Source: Palsa-1392 sp036490335 (GTDB lineage: Bacteria > Verrucomicrobiota > Verrucomicrobiia > Chthoniobacterales > UBA10450). From it: a stretch of 64,000 nucleotides of DNA. The notes beneath the pieces are model-generated. The model saw only the letters and a program-made list of their open reading frames with translations, was not told the origin of the DNA and did not search any database. The position numbers and the translations under genes are program-made. The stretch lies in contig DASXEB010000005.1 of NCBI GenBank assembly GCA_036490335.1, forward strand, positions 62,001-126,000, read 5' to 3'. Shown piece by piece: positions 24,731 to 33,460 of the stretch; the stretch's first letter is position 1, and each line of letters starts with the position of its first letter.

Positions 24731-25708
24731 ATGGCTCTCACGCCCGAGATCGCGCTCGACTATTTGCGCCGGGCGCAAGCGCGCGATCGTCTCGCGCACG
24801 CCTACCTGATCGCAGGCGCGCCCGGGAGCGGGAAGCGCAGACTCGCCGCCGGTATCACCGAACTGGTCAACGGCGCGGAGGCACGGACGGTTTTCGAAGG
24901 AAGCGCGCGCGATGTGCATCTCGCCGCGCCGGAATCGAAGGCGCGCCGAATTCTGATCGATCAAATCCGCGATCTCGAGCACGCGCTGCAAATGCAGGCG
25001 AGCGGCCGCGCGCGCAAAGTCGCGATTATTTCCGATGCCGATCGCATGCAGCCGCAGGCCGCGAACGCGTTTTTGAAAACGCTGGAGGAGCCGCCGAACA
25101 ATTCGCTTTTGCTCCTGCTCACTGCGCTGCCGGAAGCGTTGCCAGACACGATTCGCTCGCGCTGTCTTTCGCTCGCGCTGACCTCGCCGACCGAGACGAT
25201 TTCCTCTTCGGAAGAGCGCGAAGTCGTCGAATTGCTCAATGCTTTTGCGACGGAAAAGACGGGCGGCGACGGTGTGCTCGAGGCGTTTCGGCTCGCGCAA
25301 AGTTTTCAGCGTTTGCTCGCGCGGATCCGCGAAAAAATTCAGGAGGAAAATGCGGCGGCGTTGAAGAACGAAGAGGCGCGCTACAAAAAAACAACCGACG
25401 GCGCCTGGCTCGACAATCGCGAAGATCACTACAAGGCGCTGACCGAAAGCGCGTATCTGCAACAGCGCGCGCGTCTCGTCGAGACGCTGTTTTTTTGGTG
25501 GTCGGATGTGCTCCGCGCGAGCACCGGCATCGTTAGGCGCGAGCTGCCCGAAGCGGAAGCGGCGACGAACGCGATGGCCGCGCGCCTAACGACTGCGGAA
25601 ATTTTGCGTCGTCTGCGCCGGCTCGAAGAATTGCGCGACCAGCTCGGCCGCAACATTCAGGAATCTCTCGCGCTCGAAGTCGCGTTTCTAAATATCTTTC
25701 GACTTTAG
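24731..25708 (+). CDS. holB: DNA polymerase III delta-prime subunit
   Basis: A 325-residue AAA+ clamp-loader protein. It has RDRLAHAYLIAGAPGSGKRR with a P-loop (GAPGSGKR), then RKVAIISDADRMQPQAANAF, LKTLEEPPNNSLLLLLT and the sensor-1/SRC region IRSRCLSLAL. The zinc-binding cysteines of many family members are absent, so this is a shortened version. Delta-prime acts as the stator of the sliding-clamp loader. It directly follows tmk. The 3' end overlaps the convergent TPM-domain gene by 21 bp. Words at 25530 and 25584 read as IVRR and LTT. Confidence 0.9.
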   Translation: MALTPEIALDYLRRAQARDRLAHAYLIAGAPGSGKRRLAAGITELVNGAEARTVFEGSARDVHLAAPESKARRILIDQIRDLEHALQMQASGRARKVAIISDADRMQPQAANAFLKTLEEPPNNSLLLLLTALPEALPDTIRSRCLSLALTSPTETISSSEEREVVELLNAFATEKTGGDGVLEAFRLAQSFQRLLARIREKIQEENAAALKNEEARYKKTTDGAWLDNREDHYKALTESAYLQQRARLVETLFFWWSDVLRASTGIVRRELPEAEAATNAMAARLTTAEILRRLRRLEELRDQLGRNIQESLALEVAFLNIFRL

Positions 25709-26422
25709 CGGCGCGCGAAAAGTGATCGTCGCCATCGTCCCGCCGGAACGCATCCCGCCAAAACGAAGCCGCGCCGGTTCGTCAGGCTCGCGAAATCGGT
25801 AGCTGTGATCGAAAAGATTCGCCGAACGCCAGGCGCGCGCCGACGAGCGCAGGAAAATCACCGCGAGCAAAACCGCGACGGTAAAAATCGTGAGCAGCCA
25901 GCCGCGCGACAATTGCCACCACGGTTTTTCTGGCGGCCCCAGCAGCCGCTGATGCGTTTCGTGCAGCGACTTCAAGGCCTCCTGCGTGCCGCTCAAAGCC
26001 GCACCCGCGTAATCGCCAAACGCGATCCGCGATCGCGCGGCGTCGAGGAAAACCTTCGTCAGATGATCCGCGTTTTCGACCAGCGAAAGCTGCGGCGACG
26101 GCTGCACGTAGGCCGCGCCCTTTTGCGGCACAAAGACAATCACGACGCCGTAGCCGCTCTGGTCCCAGGCGGAATTCAATTCCGCCGCCGTCTCCCCGAT
26201 CACGCCCGGGGTGGTCGTGTAAACGGCGAGGTAAACCGCGAAATCTTCCGAGGTTTGGAACTGCAAAAGTTTCGCGCTTAGCTGGGCGGTCAGTTCGCGC
26301 GTGATGAAGAAATCCGGATCGTAAATGTGATTCGCCGGCGCCGGCGGAATTTCCTCCGCGACCGCGCCGAGCGGGAGCGCGAGCGCGCAGATCAGGCTGA
26401 GCTGCCTAACGAATCGGCTCAT
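25688..26422 (-). CDS. TPM-domain membrane protein
   Basis: A 244-residue protein with a signal peptide (MSRFVRQLSLICALALPLGA), a TPM-type domain at about residues 30-150 (FAVYLAVYTTTPGVIGETAA) and one transmembrane helix near residue 180 (LSRGWLLTIFTVAVLLAVIF). TPM domains (formerly DUF477) are found in envelope proteins and in photosystem-assembly phosphatases. The signature hydrolase residues cannot be confirmed by eye. It overlaps a second TPM gene upstream by 17 bp, so the two form a pair and may work together. Confidence 0.75.
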   Translation of the reverse strand: MSRFVRQLSLICALALPLGAVAEEIPPAPANHIYDPDFFITRELTAQLSAKLLQFQTSEDFAVYLAVYTTTPGVIGETAAELNSAWDQSGYGVVIVFVPQKGAAYVQPSPQLSLVENADHLTKVFLDAARSRIAFGDYAGAALSGTQEALKSLHETHQRLLGPPEKPWWQLSRGWLLTIFTVAVLLAVIFLRSSARAWRSANLFDHSYRFREPDEPARLRFGGMRSGGTMATITFRAPLKSKDI

Positions 26423-27002
26423 TCGATGTTTTGAGTTCGACTGCTTTTCGCGGAATCGCTTCGCGCGCGATCTCGCGCATCCGCTCCGTGATTTTCTCGA
26501 CGCAAAGTTCGATTCCCTTGACCCAGTTTTTTGCGGCGAGCGGGTCGCGCGCCGCGCTCAAGGCGGCTTCCAGATCTTCTTCCCGCAAATAATTTTCAAG
26601 GCCGTAACCAATCGTCAGGCCGGCGGCGCCCGTGGTGTCGATGACGAGGAGGAGATCGAAATTTTTCTCCGCGATCGCTTCGCCCGTACCGAAACGGACC
26701 CGATTCGCGAGCCAGAAAGTGTATTCGCCGATCGCCGTCCCGGCGCTCAGCTCGGTGATGAAAACCGAGAAGCTCGCCTGCGGAAATTTGCGCTGAAAAA
26801 TTTGCAGGAACGTCTGCAATTTCCGCTCGTCGGCGTGCGAAAGCGCGCCCGCAGAATCGGACAGCCGGCCGAAGTGTCGCGGCGCAGCGCCGAATTGCAG
26901 ATCGAGTTTGCGCAGGCTGAGGCGGCAATGCGGGCAGCGCGCGACCGGCTCGGCGAGAGCGCGCCCGCAGGACGGGCATTTCATCTTGAGCGGCGCGGAC
27001 AC
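26406..27002 (-). CDS. Zinc-ribbon plus TPM-domain protein
   Basis: A 198-residue protein. Residues about 7-28 have CPSCGRALAEPVARCPHC, a four-cysteine zinc ribbon. The rest is a TPM domain (FSVFITELSAGTAIGEYTFW, then TTGAAGLTIGYGLENYLREE). It has no signal peptide, so it is probably cytoplasmic or associated with its membrane neighbour through the shared fold. It is the first gene of a two-gene TPM operon. Start candidates are ATG 27002 and ATG 26984, the latter immediately before the cysteines. Confidence 0.75.
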   Translation of the reverse strand: MSAPLKMKCPSCGRALAEPVARCPHCRLSLRKLDLQFGAAPRHFGRLSDSAGALSHADERKLQTFLQIFQRKFPQASFSVFITELSAGTAIGEYTFWLANRVRFGTGEAIAEKNFDLLLVIDTTGAAGLTIGYGLENYLREEDLEAALSAARDPLAAKNWVKGIELCVEKITERMREIAREAIPRKAVELKTSNEPIR

Positions 27003-27037
27003 GCCACGCTATATACCCAGCGGCGGTCGTTTTTCAC

Positions 27038-28167
27038 ATGACTTCGCGGCGCACGCTTCACGTCGGACTGATCGGTCACGGTTTCATGGGCCGCGCGCAC
27101 TCGAACGCCTGGCGACAGGCGCCGCGCTTTTTCGATTTGCCGGCGGAGGTGCGAATGCGAACGCTTTGCGGCACCAATTCGCGACTCGTTAGGCAAGCGG
27201 CCGCGAAATTTGGCTGGGAAAAAATCGCGACCGACTGGCGTGAAGTCGTGGCCGATCCCGCGATCGACATCATCGACATCAGCACGCCTAACGACTCCCA
27301 TGCCGCGATCGCGATCGCGGCCGCGCGCGCGGGCAAAGCGATCCTTTGCGAAAAACCGCTCGCGCGCGATGTGGCCGAAGCGACTCGCATGCACGAGGCG
27401 GTGCGAAAAGCGCAAGTCGTCAACATGGTCTGCCATAATTATCGGCGGGTGCCCGCGCTCGCGCTCGCGCGCGAGATGATTGCGCGTGGAGAGCTCGGCG
27501 ACCGGCTTTATCATTTCTGCGCGCGCTACGCGCAGGACTGGATCGCGGATCCGGATTTTCCGCTCGTCTGGCGGCTGCGCGGGAAAGAGGCGGGCTCGGG
27601 TTCGTTAGGCGACATCGGTTCGCATGCGATCGATCTCGCGCGTTTTCTGGTCGGCGAGTTTCGCGAAGTCTGCGGGACGCTCGAGACTTTTGTGAAAACG
27701 CGCCCGCTCGAAAACGAGCGCAAACGCAAAGGCAAAGTCACGGTCGACGACGCGGCGATTGTGCTCGGCCGTTTCCGTAACGGCGCACTCGCGACGATCG
27801 AGGCGACGCGCTTCGCGCCCGGCCGCAAAAATGCCCTAACGAAATCAACGGCAGCGGCGGCTCACTCGCGTTCGATCTCGAGGAGATGAACCGGCTGCAA
27901 TTTTTCAACGGCAAGGATGCGGAAGGCCGCGCCGGTTTTCGCGACATTCTCGTCACGGAAGACTCGCATCCATACATCGCGAATTGGTGGCCGCCGGGTA
28001 ATCTCATCGGTTACGAGCACAGTTTCGTGCACACGATTGCCGATTTCGTAAAAGCCGTTGTCAGGCGGAAAAATATTGCGCCTAATTTTGCCGACGGCCT
28101 CGCTAACCAGCAGGTGCTCGCGGCCGTTGTGGAGAGCGCGCGGACAAAGCGGTGGGTGCGGCTCTGA
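27038..28167 (+). pseudogene. Gfo/Idh/MocA-family oxidoreductase, frameshifted
   Basis: Two frames make one protein. The first (from 27038) has the Rossmann start HVGLIGHGFMGRAHSNAWRQ and the family motif ILCEKPLARDV, then GSGSLGDIGSHAIDLARFLV. It continues to ATRFAPGRKNA and goes out of frame at about 27830-27842. The second frame carries the expected continuation EINGSGGSLAFDLEEMNRLQ and VAVVESARTKRW-type end to 28167. The break is at an A5 run (27827-27831) followed by CCCTAACGA, a near copy of the dispersed word. A one-base loss in the A run, or a two-base gain at the word, would both explain it. It may also be a sequencing error. If repaired, it is an NAD(P)-dependent sugar dehydrogenase-like enzyme. 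Confidence 0.8.
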
Positions 28168-28189
28168 GCCCGCGGCGAGCGTCGCTTTT

Positions 28190-28308
28190 GTCATCCTGAG
28201 CCGCGGAGACGGCGAAGGACCTCACACTTGCAATTTGCGTTTCCATTTTGCTGCCCCCGCGGATTGCATTGCGAAGTCCTTCTCCGCGCTTCGCCGGTTC
28301 AGGATGAC
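28190..28308. repeat. Imperfect inverted repeat of about 119 bp, copy 1
   Basis: The ends GTCATCCTGA (28190) and TCAGGATGAC (to 28308) are inverted copies, and the inner segments GGCGAAGGACCT and AAGTCCTTCTCCGC also pair. A related element lies at 59180-59300. It is in the gap between two convergent genes and may be a transcribed hairpin or a small non-autonomous element. Confidence 0.8.
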
Positions 28309-28357
28309 AACTGGACGCGCGCAGGGTCGCTGCGTCCGCGTGTAAAGCGCGCCACGC

Positions 28358-29728
28358 CTAACGATCGGTTTTCGCGCCGGTCTCGGTCCGCGGTTTGAAA
28401 TTCAGCATCACCGGCAAACCTTCGAATGCCTCGGCGCGCCGGATCTGCGTTTCGAGAAAGCGCGCGTAAGTGTCGCCTAACAATTGCGGATCGTTGACGA
28501 AAAGGACGAACTCGGGCGTGACGAGCGCGCGCTCGTTTTCCGGTTTGGTTTGCGCGGCGTAAAATAATTTCATGCGCTTGTTCGCGGACATCGGCGGCGG
28601 GTTGGCGGCGAACGCTTCGCGCAAGAGGCGATTGAGCACGCCGGTGCCGATGTGGGCGCGGGCGGCGCGACGGATTTTTCCGATGACGCCGAAGAGTCGC
28701 TGCACGTTTTCGCCCGTGAGCGCGGAGGCGACGATGATCGGCGCGTAGGGCAGAAAGAAAAGTCGCTCGCGCGTTTCGGCGATTAATTCGGCGAGCTTCT
28801 TTTTTGCGTCGCGCGCCGGCCTAACGAGGTCCCATTTGTTCACGATGATGACCGACGGCTTGTGCGCCTTTTGCATGAGCGTGGCGATTTTTTTGTCCTG
28901 CGCGGTCGCGCCGCTCGTCGCGTCGACCACGAGCACGCAAAGATCGGCGCGCCGAATCGTGCGCTCGGAACGCATCACGCTGAAGACCTCGACCGAGCTG
29001 GAATGTTTGCCGCGCGGCCGCATGCCGGCGGTGTCGATGAGGAGAAATTCGTCGTGGCCGCGGCGGTAGGCGATGTCGACGGCGTCGCGCGTGGTGCCGG
29101 GGATGTCGCTCACGATCGTGCGGCGATCGCTCAGGATGGCGTTGATGAGGGAAGATTTGCCAACGTTAGGCCGGCCCACGATCGCGAGAGAGAGCGGCGG
29201 GTTCTCCGGCTGCGATTCTTGATTTTCGATCTTCGGAAGATTTTGCTCGATCGTTTCGCCTAACGAGTCGAGGCCGCGGCTGTGCGCGGCACTGATCGAG
29301 ATCGTTAGGCCAAAACCGAGCCGCGTGAATTCCGCGTCGAGATTTTCGTGTTTCGGATGATCGATTTTGTTGACCACGAGAACGACCGGCCGTTGCGAAC
29401 GCCGCAGCAGCCGCGCGAGCTCTTCGTCGATCGGAGTGAGACCTTGTTGCGCGTCGACGACAAAGAGAATGACGTCGGCCTCGCGCATGGCGGCGTCGGC
29501 CGCGGCGCGCACATCCTGGAGCAGCTCGGTCTCCCCTGCTCCGCCGATTCCGCCCGTGTCCCAAACCGTGAAATCGCCGCGTCTGGCCGGCGCGGAAATG
29601 CGATCGCGGGTGATGCCGGGTTGATCGTGCACGATCGCGATATTGCGGCCGGCGAGCCGATTGAAGAGAGCGGACTTGCCAACGTTAGGCCGGCCCACAA
29701 TAGCCACATTTCGGGTGCGCGTTTCCAT
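28358..29728 (-). CDS. der: Ribosome assembly GTPase Der (EngA)
   Basis: A 456-residue protein with two tandem GTPase domains. The first P-loop is VAIVGRPNVGKSALFNRLAG near the N-terminus, with DTGG and NKID. The second starts at about residue 180, LAIVGRPNVGKSSLINAILS, with DTAG and NKWD. A C-terminal KH-like domain ends near FKPRTETG. Der is needed for 50S subunit maturation. Both P-loops use GGCCTAACGTTGGC, a near copy of the dispersed word (RPNVG). Its TAG stop is inside the word at 28356. pgsA lies 15 bp upstream of its start in the transcribed direction. Confidence 0.97.
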   Translation of the reverse strand: METRTRNVAIVGRPNVGKSALFNRLAGRNIAIVHDQPGITRDRISAPARRGDFTVWDTGGIGGAGETELLQDVRAAADAAMREADVILFVVDAQQGLTPIDEELARLLRRSQRPVVLVVNKIDHPKHENLDAEFTRLGFGLTISISAAHSRGLDSLGETIEQNLPKIENQESQPENPPLSLAIVGRPNVGKSSLINAILSDRRTIVSDIPGTTRDAVDIAYRRGHDEFLLIDTAGMRPRGKHSSSVEVFSVMRSERTIRRADLCVLVVDATSGATAQDKKIATLMQKAHKPSVIIVNKWDLVRPARDAKKKLAELIAETRERLFFLPYAPIIVASALTGENVQRLFGVIGKIRRAARAHIGTGVLNRLLREAFAANPPPMSANKRMKLFYAAQTKPENERALVTPEFVLFVNDPQLLGDTYARFLETQIRRAEAFEGLPVMLNFKPRTETGAKTDR

Positions 29729-29743
29729 TTGCCTAACGAGCGC

Positions 29744-30343
29744 TCAACTCGCCTCGCTCTGCCCGTGCGCGCCAAGCTGGCGGAAGCCATCCATGACGTA
29801 AATGACGCCGGAAATAAGAGTGAAAATCCCCGCCGCCACCACCACGTAAACAAGCGGCAGCCACATGATCTGGAGCATGACCCACGCGATCGCCGCCATC
29901 TGCAAAAACGTCGCGACCTTGCCCGTCCAGGTCGGCCGCACCCGCACTTTCCCATTCAACAAATGCAGCACCGCGCTGCCGATGAGAATGACCGCGTCGC
30001 GACTAATCACGAGCACCGGAAACCAGGTCGGGAAGTGTCCGTATTGCGGATCGACCTCGTTCCAGTTGCAGATGCTGAGCGTGATGATGCCGCTCAAGAG
30101 CAGACCTTTGTCCGCGATCGGATCGAGGATCACGCCTAACGAACTCTTCTGGTTGTAGCGCCGCGCGATGTAACCGTCGAGACCGTCGCTGACGGCGGCG
30201 ATGAGAAAAATCGTGATCGCGGCGAAGCGCTGCCATTCGAGCGGCTCACCGCGCTTCACACTCTCGCCGTAGTAGAGCGCCATGAGGACGAACGCCGGGA
30301 TCATGAGAATGCGGACGAGTGTGATTTTGTTCGGAGTCGTCAT
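29744..30343 (-). CDS. pgsA: CDP-diacylglycerol-glycerol-3-phosphate phosphatidyltransferase
   Basis: A 199-residue integral membrane protein. It begins MTTPNKITLVRILMIPAFVL and has the CDP-alcohol phosphotransferase signature: D-G-L-D-G-Y-I-A-R at about residues 53-61, then G and the two Asp in LGVILDPIADKGLLLS. It makes phosphatidylglycerophosphate, the precursor of phosphatidylglycerol and cardiolipin. About four hydrophobic segments follow. der lies 15 bp downstream on the same strand, so they may be cotranscribed. It contains the word at 30134 (LGV context). Confidence 0.93.
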   Translation of the reverse strand: MTTPNKITLVRILMIPAFVLMALYYGESVKRGEPLEWQRFAAITIFLIAAVSDGLDGYIARRYNQKSSLGVILDPIADKGLLLSGIITLSICNWNEVDPQYGHFPTWFPVLVISRDAVILIGSAVLHLLNGKVRVRPTWTGKVATFLQMAAIAWVMLQIMWLPLVYVVVAAGIFTLISGVIYVMDGFRQLGAHGQSEAS

Positions 30344-30604
30344 GCGCGGAGACGCAATATGTCTGCGTCGGCGCGAAAAAGAAAAGCGCGCAGTTTTTTC
30401 GCGCGAGAAAATTTCGCGCCCGCGCTGAAAACCTGCCGGGAGCGACCGATGTTCCGTAGCCAGAGATCCTGGTCAAAGTCCTTGCCGAGATTAGCGGCGG
30501 CGAGCTGCGTTTCAGCCCCGACTGCGGCGAGGCGCCGCAGCTACGCCCCCCGTGGCTGCGCCGCCCCCGGCGCACCGGCCACGACGCGACGCCCCATCGG
30601 CAGA
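30344..30604. other. Intergenic, no gene seen
   Basis: This 261-bp stretch precedes pgsA (transcribed leftward) and holds the end of the accessory zone. It contains GC-rich inverted bits near 30520-30600 (CGCCGCAGCTACGC...) and no uptake-like word, but I see no coding frame with codon character. Confidence 0.5.
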
Positions 30605-30640
30605 AAGAAAAAACCCGCGCCACCTTGCGGCGACGCGGGT
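30605..30640 (-). terminator. Rho-independent terminator of the FN3-like gene
   Basis: On the minus strand ACCCGCGTCGCC-GCAA-GGTGGCGCGGGT forms a strong stem-loop and is followed by TTTTTTCTTT. It begins about 23 bp after the TAA-side end of the gene at 30663. Confidence 0.85.
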
Positions 30641-30662
30641 CCTTTCCACTACAGCTTTCGGG

Positions 30663-31739
30663 CTAACTCACCCGGCGCTCCGCGCGCCGGCCATTGCTCA
30701 CCGGCACGTTGCCGTGTCCATTGCCGTTCGACTTCGCCGCCTTCGGAGCGGTTGACGTTAACTTCATCGCCTCGGTCTTGACCGACGGAGCCGGCATGCC
30801 AAGTCGCGCCGCAGCCAGCGTCGGCACAGTGTAGAAAAGCGAATCGCTCGGCACACTCTGCGAGGTGCCTTTCACCGCCTGCACCATGAACTCCATCGCC
30901 GTCCCCGGCGCGATCGGCTGCGTGCGGCCGGTCGGATCGGTCGCGCGCGCCATGAGTTGGAACGGCAAAGCCGAACCCGCCTCACGGCCGCGAAAACGGT
31001 AGCGATCCGCCGCATCGTCATCGCAAGTCAGGATCACCCCGCCCGTCTCCACATCCATCTGCGCGGTCAGACCGGTCGGCTTCGCCGGCGTCGTCGGCGT
31101 CGCGGGCATGTTAAGACCAAAAGCGAGCCAGCGCGGATCATCCGGATCGAGCCCGCCATCGAGATTCTTCACCAGCTTGTGCATCGCTTGCAGCAACGCC
31201 GCCCTCGCCGTCGCCCGCGCCGTCTTTGCATCCTTCAAACTCTGCTCCACATCCAGCACATCGCCCTGCATCTCGAGCGCGAGAGTGTAAATATCGTTGC
31301 CGTTCGCGTAAGTCACGCCCGTCTTATCCACCTCGTAGCTCGGATTGTCTTCAAGGAAACCGACGATCGACTTCGCCACGCCGAGACGATCCTCGATCGT
31401 TTTCGGAATCGCGGTGCTGTGATTGACAAAACCAAGCGCCGCCCAATCCGCCGACCAGTGATAACCGAAATTGCTCACGAAGATCGGGCGCGCGGTGTTG
31501 AGAAACTGAAGCAACGTCGCCGCCGCCGGAGTGAAATTATCGTAAGCCGTCTTGAGCGCCTGGCGCGCCAGGCCGAAGTTGGATTCGGCCGTACTGTAAG
31601 CGGTGGTGGCCGCGTCCATCTGCGGTTTACTCACCATCGTGATCGGCACCGAAGCCCCGACCTTGAAGATGCCCATCGCCATCTTGAGCGCGAGTTGAAT
31701 GAGCGCCTTCGCGCTGCGTGGAAGGACATTCGAGCCCAT
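30663..31739 (-). CDS. Helical / FN3-like protein, accessory, related layout to the 48.7-kb gene
   Basis: A 358-residue protein starting MGSNVLPRSAKALIQLALKM. The first 200 residues are largely helical (AATTAYSTAESNFGLARQAL). Residues about 215-300 resemble a fibronectin type III module (PAKPTGLTAQMDVETGGVIL). The tail is low complexity, Gly/Asn/Ser then basic (SNGNGHGNVPVSNGRRAERR). No signal peptide or catalytic motif is seen. The same overall plan, MGS start, coiled N-terminus, FN3 end, recurs at 48707. It contains no uptake-like word and ends at a strong terminator. Confidence 0.55.
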   Translation of the reverse strand: MGSNVLPRSAKALIQLALKMAMGIFKVGASVPITMVSKPQMDAATTAYSTAESNFGLARQALKTAYDNFTPAAATLLQFLNTARPIFVSNFGYHWSADWAALGFVNHSTAIPKTIEDRLGVAKSIVGFLEDNPSYEVDKTGVTYANGNDIYTLALEMQGDVLDVEQSLKDAKTARATARAALLQAMHKLVKNLDGGLDPDDPRWLAFGLNMPATPTTPAKPTGLTAQMDVETGGVILTCDDDAADRYRFRGREAGSALPFQLMARATDPTGRTQPIAPGTAMEFMVQAVKGTSQSVPSDSLFYTVPTLAAARLGMPAPSVKTEAMKLTSTAPKAAKSNGNGHGNVPVSNGRRAERRVS

Positions 31740-31892
31740 GATTAGACGGCCTCCCTGTTAACTAACGTATGTATGAATTGCATGCCGGGAGGTAAAGCAG
31801 GGCGTATGCCGTGCTCCCAAACTTTCTTAAGAAATATTTTCGCGCCGAGTCAAACGCCAAAGCACGCACTGGCCTAACGAGCATAACTCCCA

Positions 31893-32052
31893 ATGATCGC
31901 GACCCCGCCTTCTCCCCGGGATCGCCGACAAGATCAGTGCAGCGTAAAACTCAACTCGAAGCGCGATTACAATCTCCTCTTTAAATCTCCCAAAGGTCAC
32001 CAGAGCCAGGCGCAGATCGAGCCGTTCGAAGACACGTGGCATTGGACGCAGG
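31893..32052 (+). pseudogene. DNA methyltransferase remnant, 5' part
   Basis: The plus frame through 31893-32052 reads a recognisable segment of an adenine/cytosine N-methyltransferase: RDYNLLFKSPKGHQSQAQIE followed by PFEDTWHW. Upstream residues are degraded and no start remains. The match ends where the REP-flanked transposase module begins at about 32053. The C-terminal part of the same gene type is found at 32698-32953, so the module appears to lie within the methylase gene, with about 200 codons also lost. The functional partner (endonuclease) is not visible. Confidence 0.7.
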
Positions 32053-32697
32053 TTTTCCAGTCCCGGAGGGACGATGGAGATTAGCCGGTGGCGCCAGCCA
32101 CCGGCTAAGACGATAAGGAGAGCACGCCCCGGCAGGGGCAGAGGAAATCGCGATGCCTTCGACGCACCTGAGTCTCCATTACCACCTCGTATTCGGGACG
32201 AAGCACCACGAGCCGGTGATCGCGGCGGCGTGGCGTCCACGACTGCACGCGTTCCTCGGCGGAATTTTGCAAACAATCGACGGGGGTCCCGGAAGCAATC
32301 GGGGGCGTGGCGGATCATGTGCACCTGCTCGCCGGCTTGCGCGCCACGCATTGCCTCGCGGATGTGATGCGGGAATTGAAAGCGGTTTCATCCCGCTGGG
32401 TGCACGAGGAGATGCGGCTGCCGACGTTTGCGTGGCAGGCAGGCGATGGCGCGTTCACGGTCAGTGCTTCGCGGGTGCATGCGGTTCGCGCGTATGTCGA
32501 AGGGCAGGAGCAGCACCATCGCTCACAGACTTTTCGAGAGGAATACCTGACGCTGCTGCAACGGACCGGGGTCGAATTCGACGACCGGTATGTCTTTTGA
32601 AGTGCGCTGCCCCTGCCGGGGCGGGATTCATGCTGGACGGTCTCCGGTGGTTGGCACCACCGGCTACCCTTCGATCATCCCTCCGGGATTCATGCCA
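32053..32697. mobile_element. REP/RAYT-type module with inverted REP-like ends
   Basis: Left end: CCCGGAGGGACGATGGAGAT (from 32062) and a hairpin AGCCGGTGGC-GCCA-GCCACCGGCT (32083-32106). Right end: a hairpin CCGGTGGT-TGGC-ACCACCGG (32644-32663) and CATCCCTCCGGGATTCATGC, the inverted counterpart. A second inverted pair GCCCCGGCAGGGGCA (32126-32140) and its complement (32608-32622) directly bracket the transposase ORF. The layout is that of a REP-associated tyrosine transposase unit. It lies between two parts of a DNA methyltransferase. Confidence 0.8.
32153..32600 (+). pseudogene. Y1 (IS200/REP-associated) transposase, frameshifted
   Basis: The first frame reads MPSTHLSLHYHLVFGTKHHE and runs to about 32285. 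The second frame continues with MADHVHLLAGLRATHCLADV, FAWQAGDGAFTVSASRVHAV and RAYVEGQEQHHRSQTFREEY. Together they have the HUH motif (HVH) and the late Tyr region of Y1 transposases. The break is at a G5 run (32282-32286). Removing one G restores ILQTIDGVPEAIGGVADHVH. It could be a real inactivation or a homopolymer error. No start problem; the family start is at 32153. Confidence 0.85.
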
Positions 32698-32953
32698 CCT
32701 GTCTGGATTATCGCGCTTGAAGGCGATGTCGAGCTCGATCCGTTTTGCGGTTGCGGCGCCGCCGTTCATGCGGCGCAGAAGTTGAATCGCAAATGGATCG
32801 GCATCGACATGACCGCCTCGCCATTTCGCTGATCGAATCGCGCTTGAAGAAGGCTTTCCCGGAAGACTTCGGCGAGGCAGGCCCGCGGCAGTTGCGCTAC
32901 GAAGTGATCGGCACGCCCAAGGACCTCGAAAGCGCGCGCGATAACCGGCTATA
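32698..32953 (+). pseudogene. DNA methyltransferase remnant, 3' part
   Basis: The frame from about 32701 reads LEGDVELDPFCGCGAAVHAA and QKLNRKWIGIDMT, the SAM-binding DPFCGCG motif and following strand of N4/N6 methyltransferases. A frameshift near 32820 moves the match to another frame, LAISLIESRLKKAFPEDFGE ending EVIGTPKDLESARDN. The reading ends at TAA near 32953. It matches the methylase type whose 5' part is at 31893. No intact methylase gene remains. Confidence 0.75.
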
Positions 32954-33040
32954 AAAAGGCGAAGGTGGAACGAAGAGCCGAACAGCAGAAGCTGATCAGA
33001 ATCCACCGTCCCTGCCCTTCACTCTGTCGGTCGAATTGAG

Positions 33041-33265
33041 CCTCCGCTGCTCATCCGCCAACGCCCCGCGGCCAGTGGAGGCCTCCGCTGCTCATCCGCC
33101 AACGCCTCACGGCCAGCGGAGGCCTCCGCCGCTCATTCGCCAAGGCCCCGCGGCCAGCGGAGGTCTCCCCTGCTCATTCGCCAACGCCCCGCGGCCAGCG
33201 GACGCCTACCCTGCTCATCCGCCAACGCCGCACGGCCAGTGTGGGCCTCCGCTGGTCATCCGGCG
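33041..33265. repeat. 41-bp tandem repeat, five units plus a partial sixth
   Basis: Units begin at 33041, 33082, 33123, 33164, 33205 and 33246, exactly 41 bp apart. Each contains CCTCCGCTGCTCATCCGCCA and then ACGCCCCGCGGCCAGTGG with few substitutions. The array is contiguous with no unique spacers, so it is not CRISPR. It lies between the methylase relic and the cassette region. Several frames are open through it but none has a start or a family match. Confidence 0.92.
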
Positions 33266-33460
33266 CGGCGAGACGGGAAAGTGTGATCATCCAGGAAAAG
33301 ACGCTCGGCGCGCAGACATTTCTTTCGTCTTGCCAACCAACCTGCTCTTCGGCACACTGGGCGCATGCTTGCCGTTTTACTCCCACCGCACGCGCCGGGG
33401 ACGGCCGGATTAGACGGAATTATTCCGCCGAATTCTCGTTAGGCGAAGACGCGCTCATCC

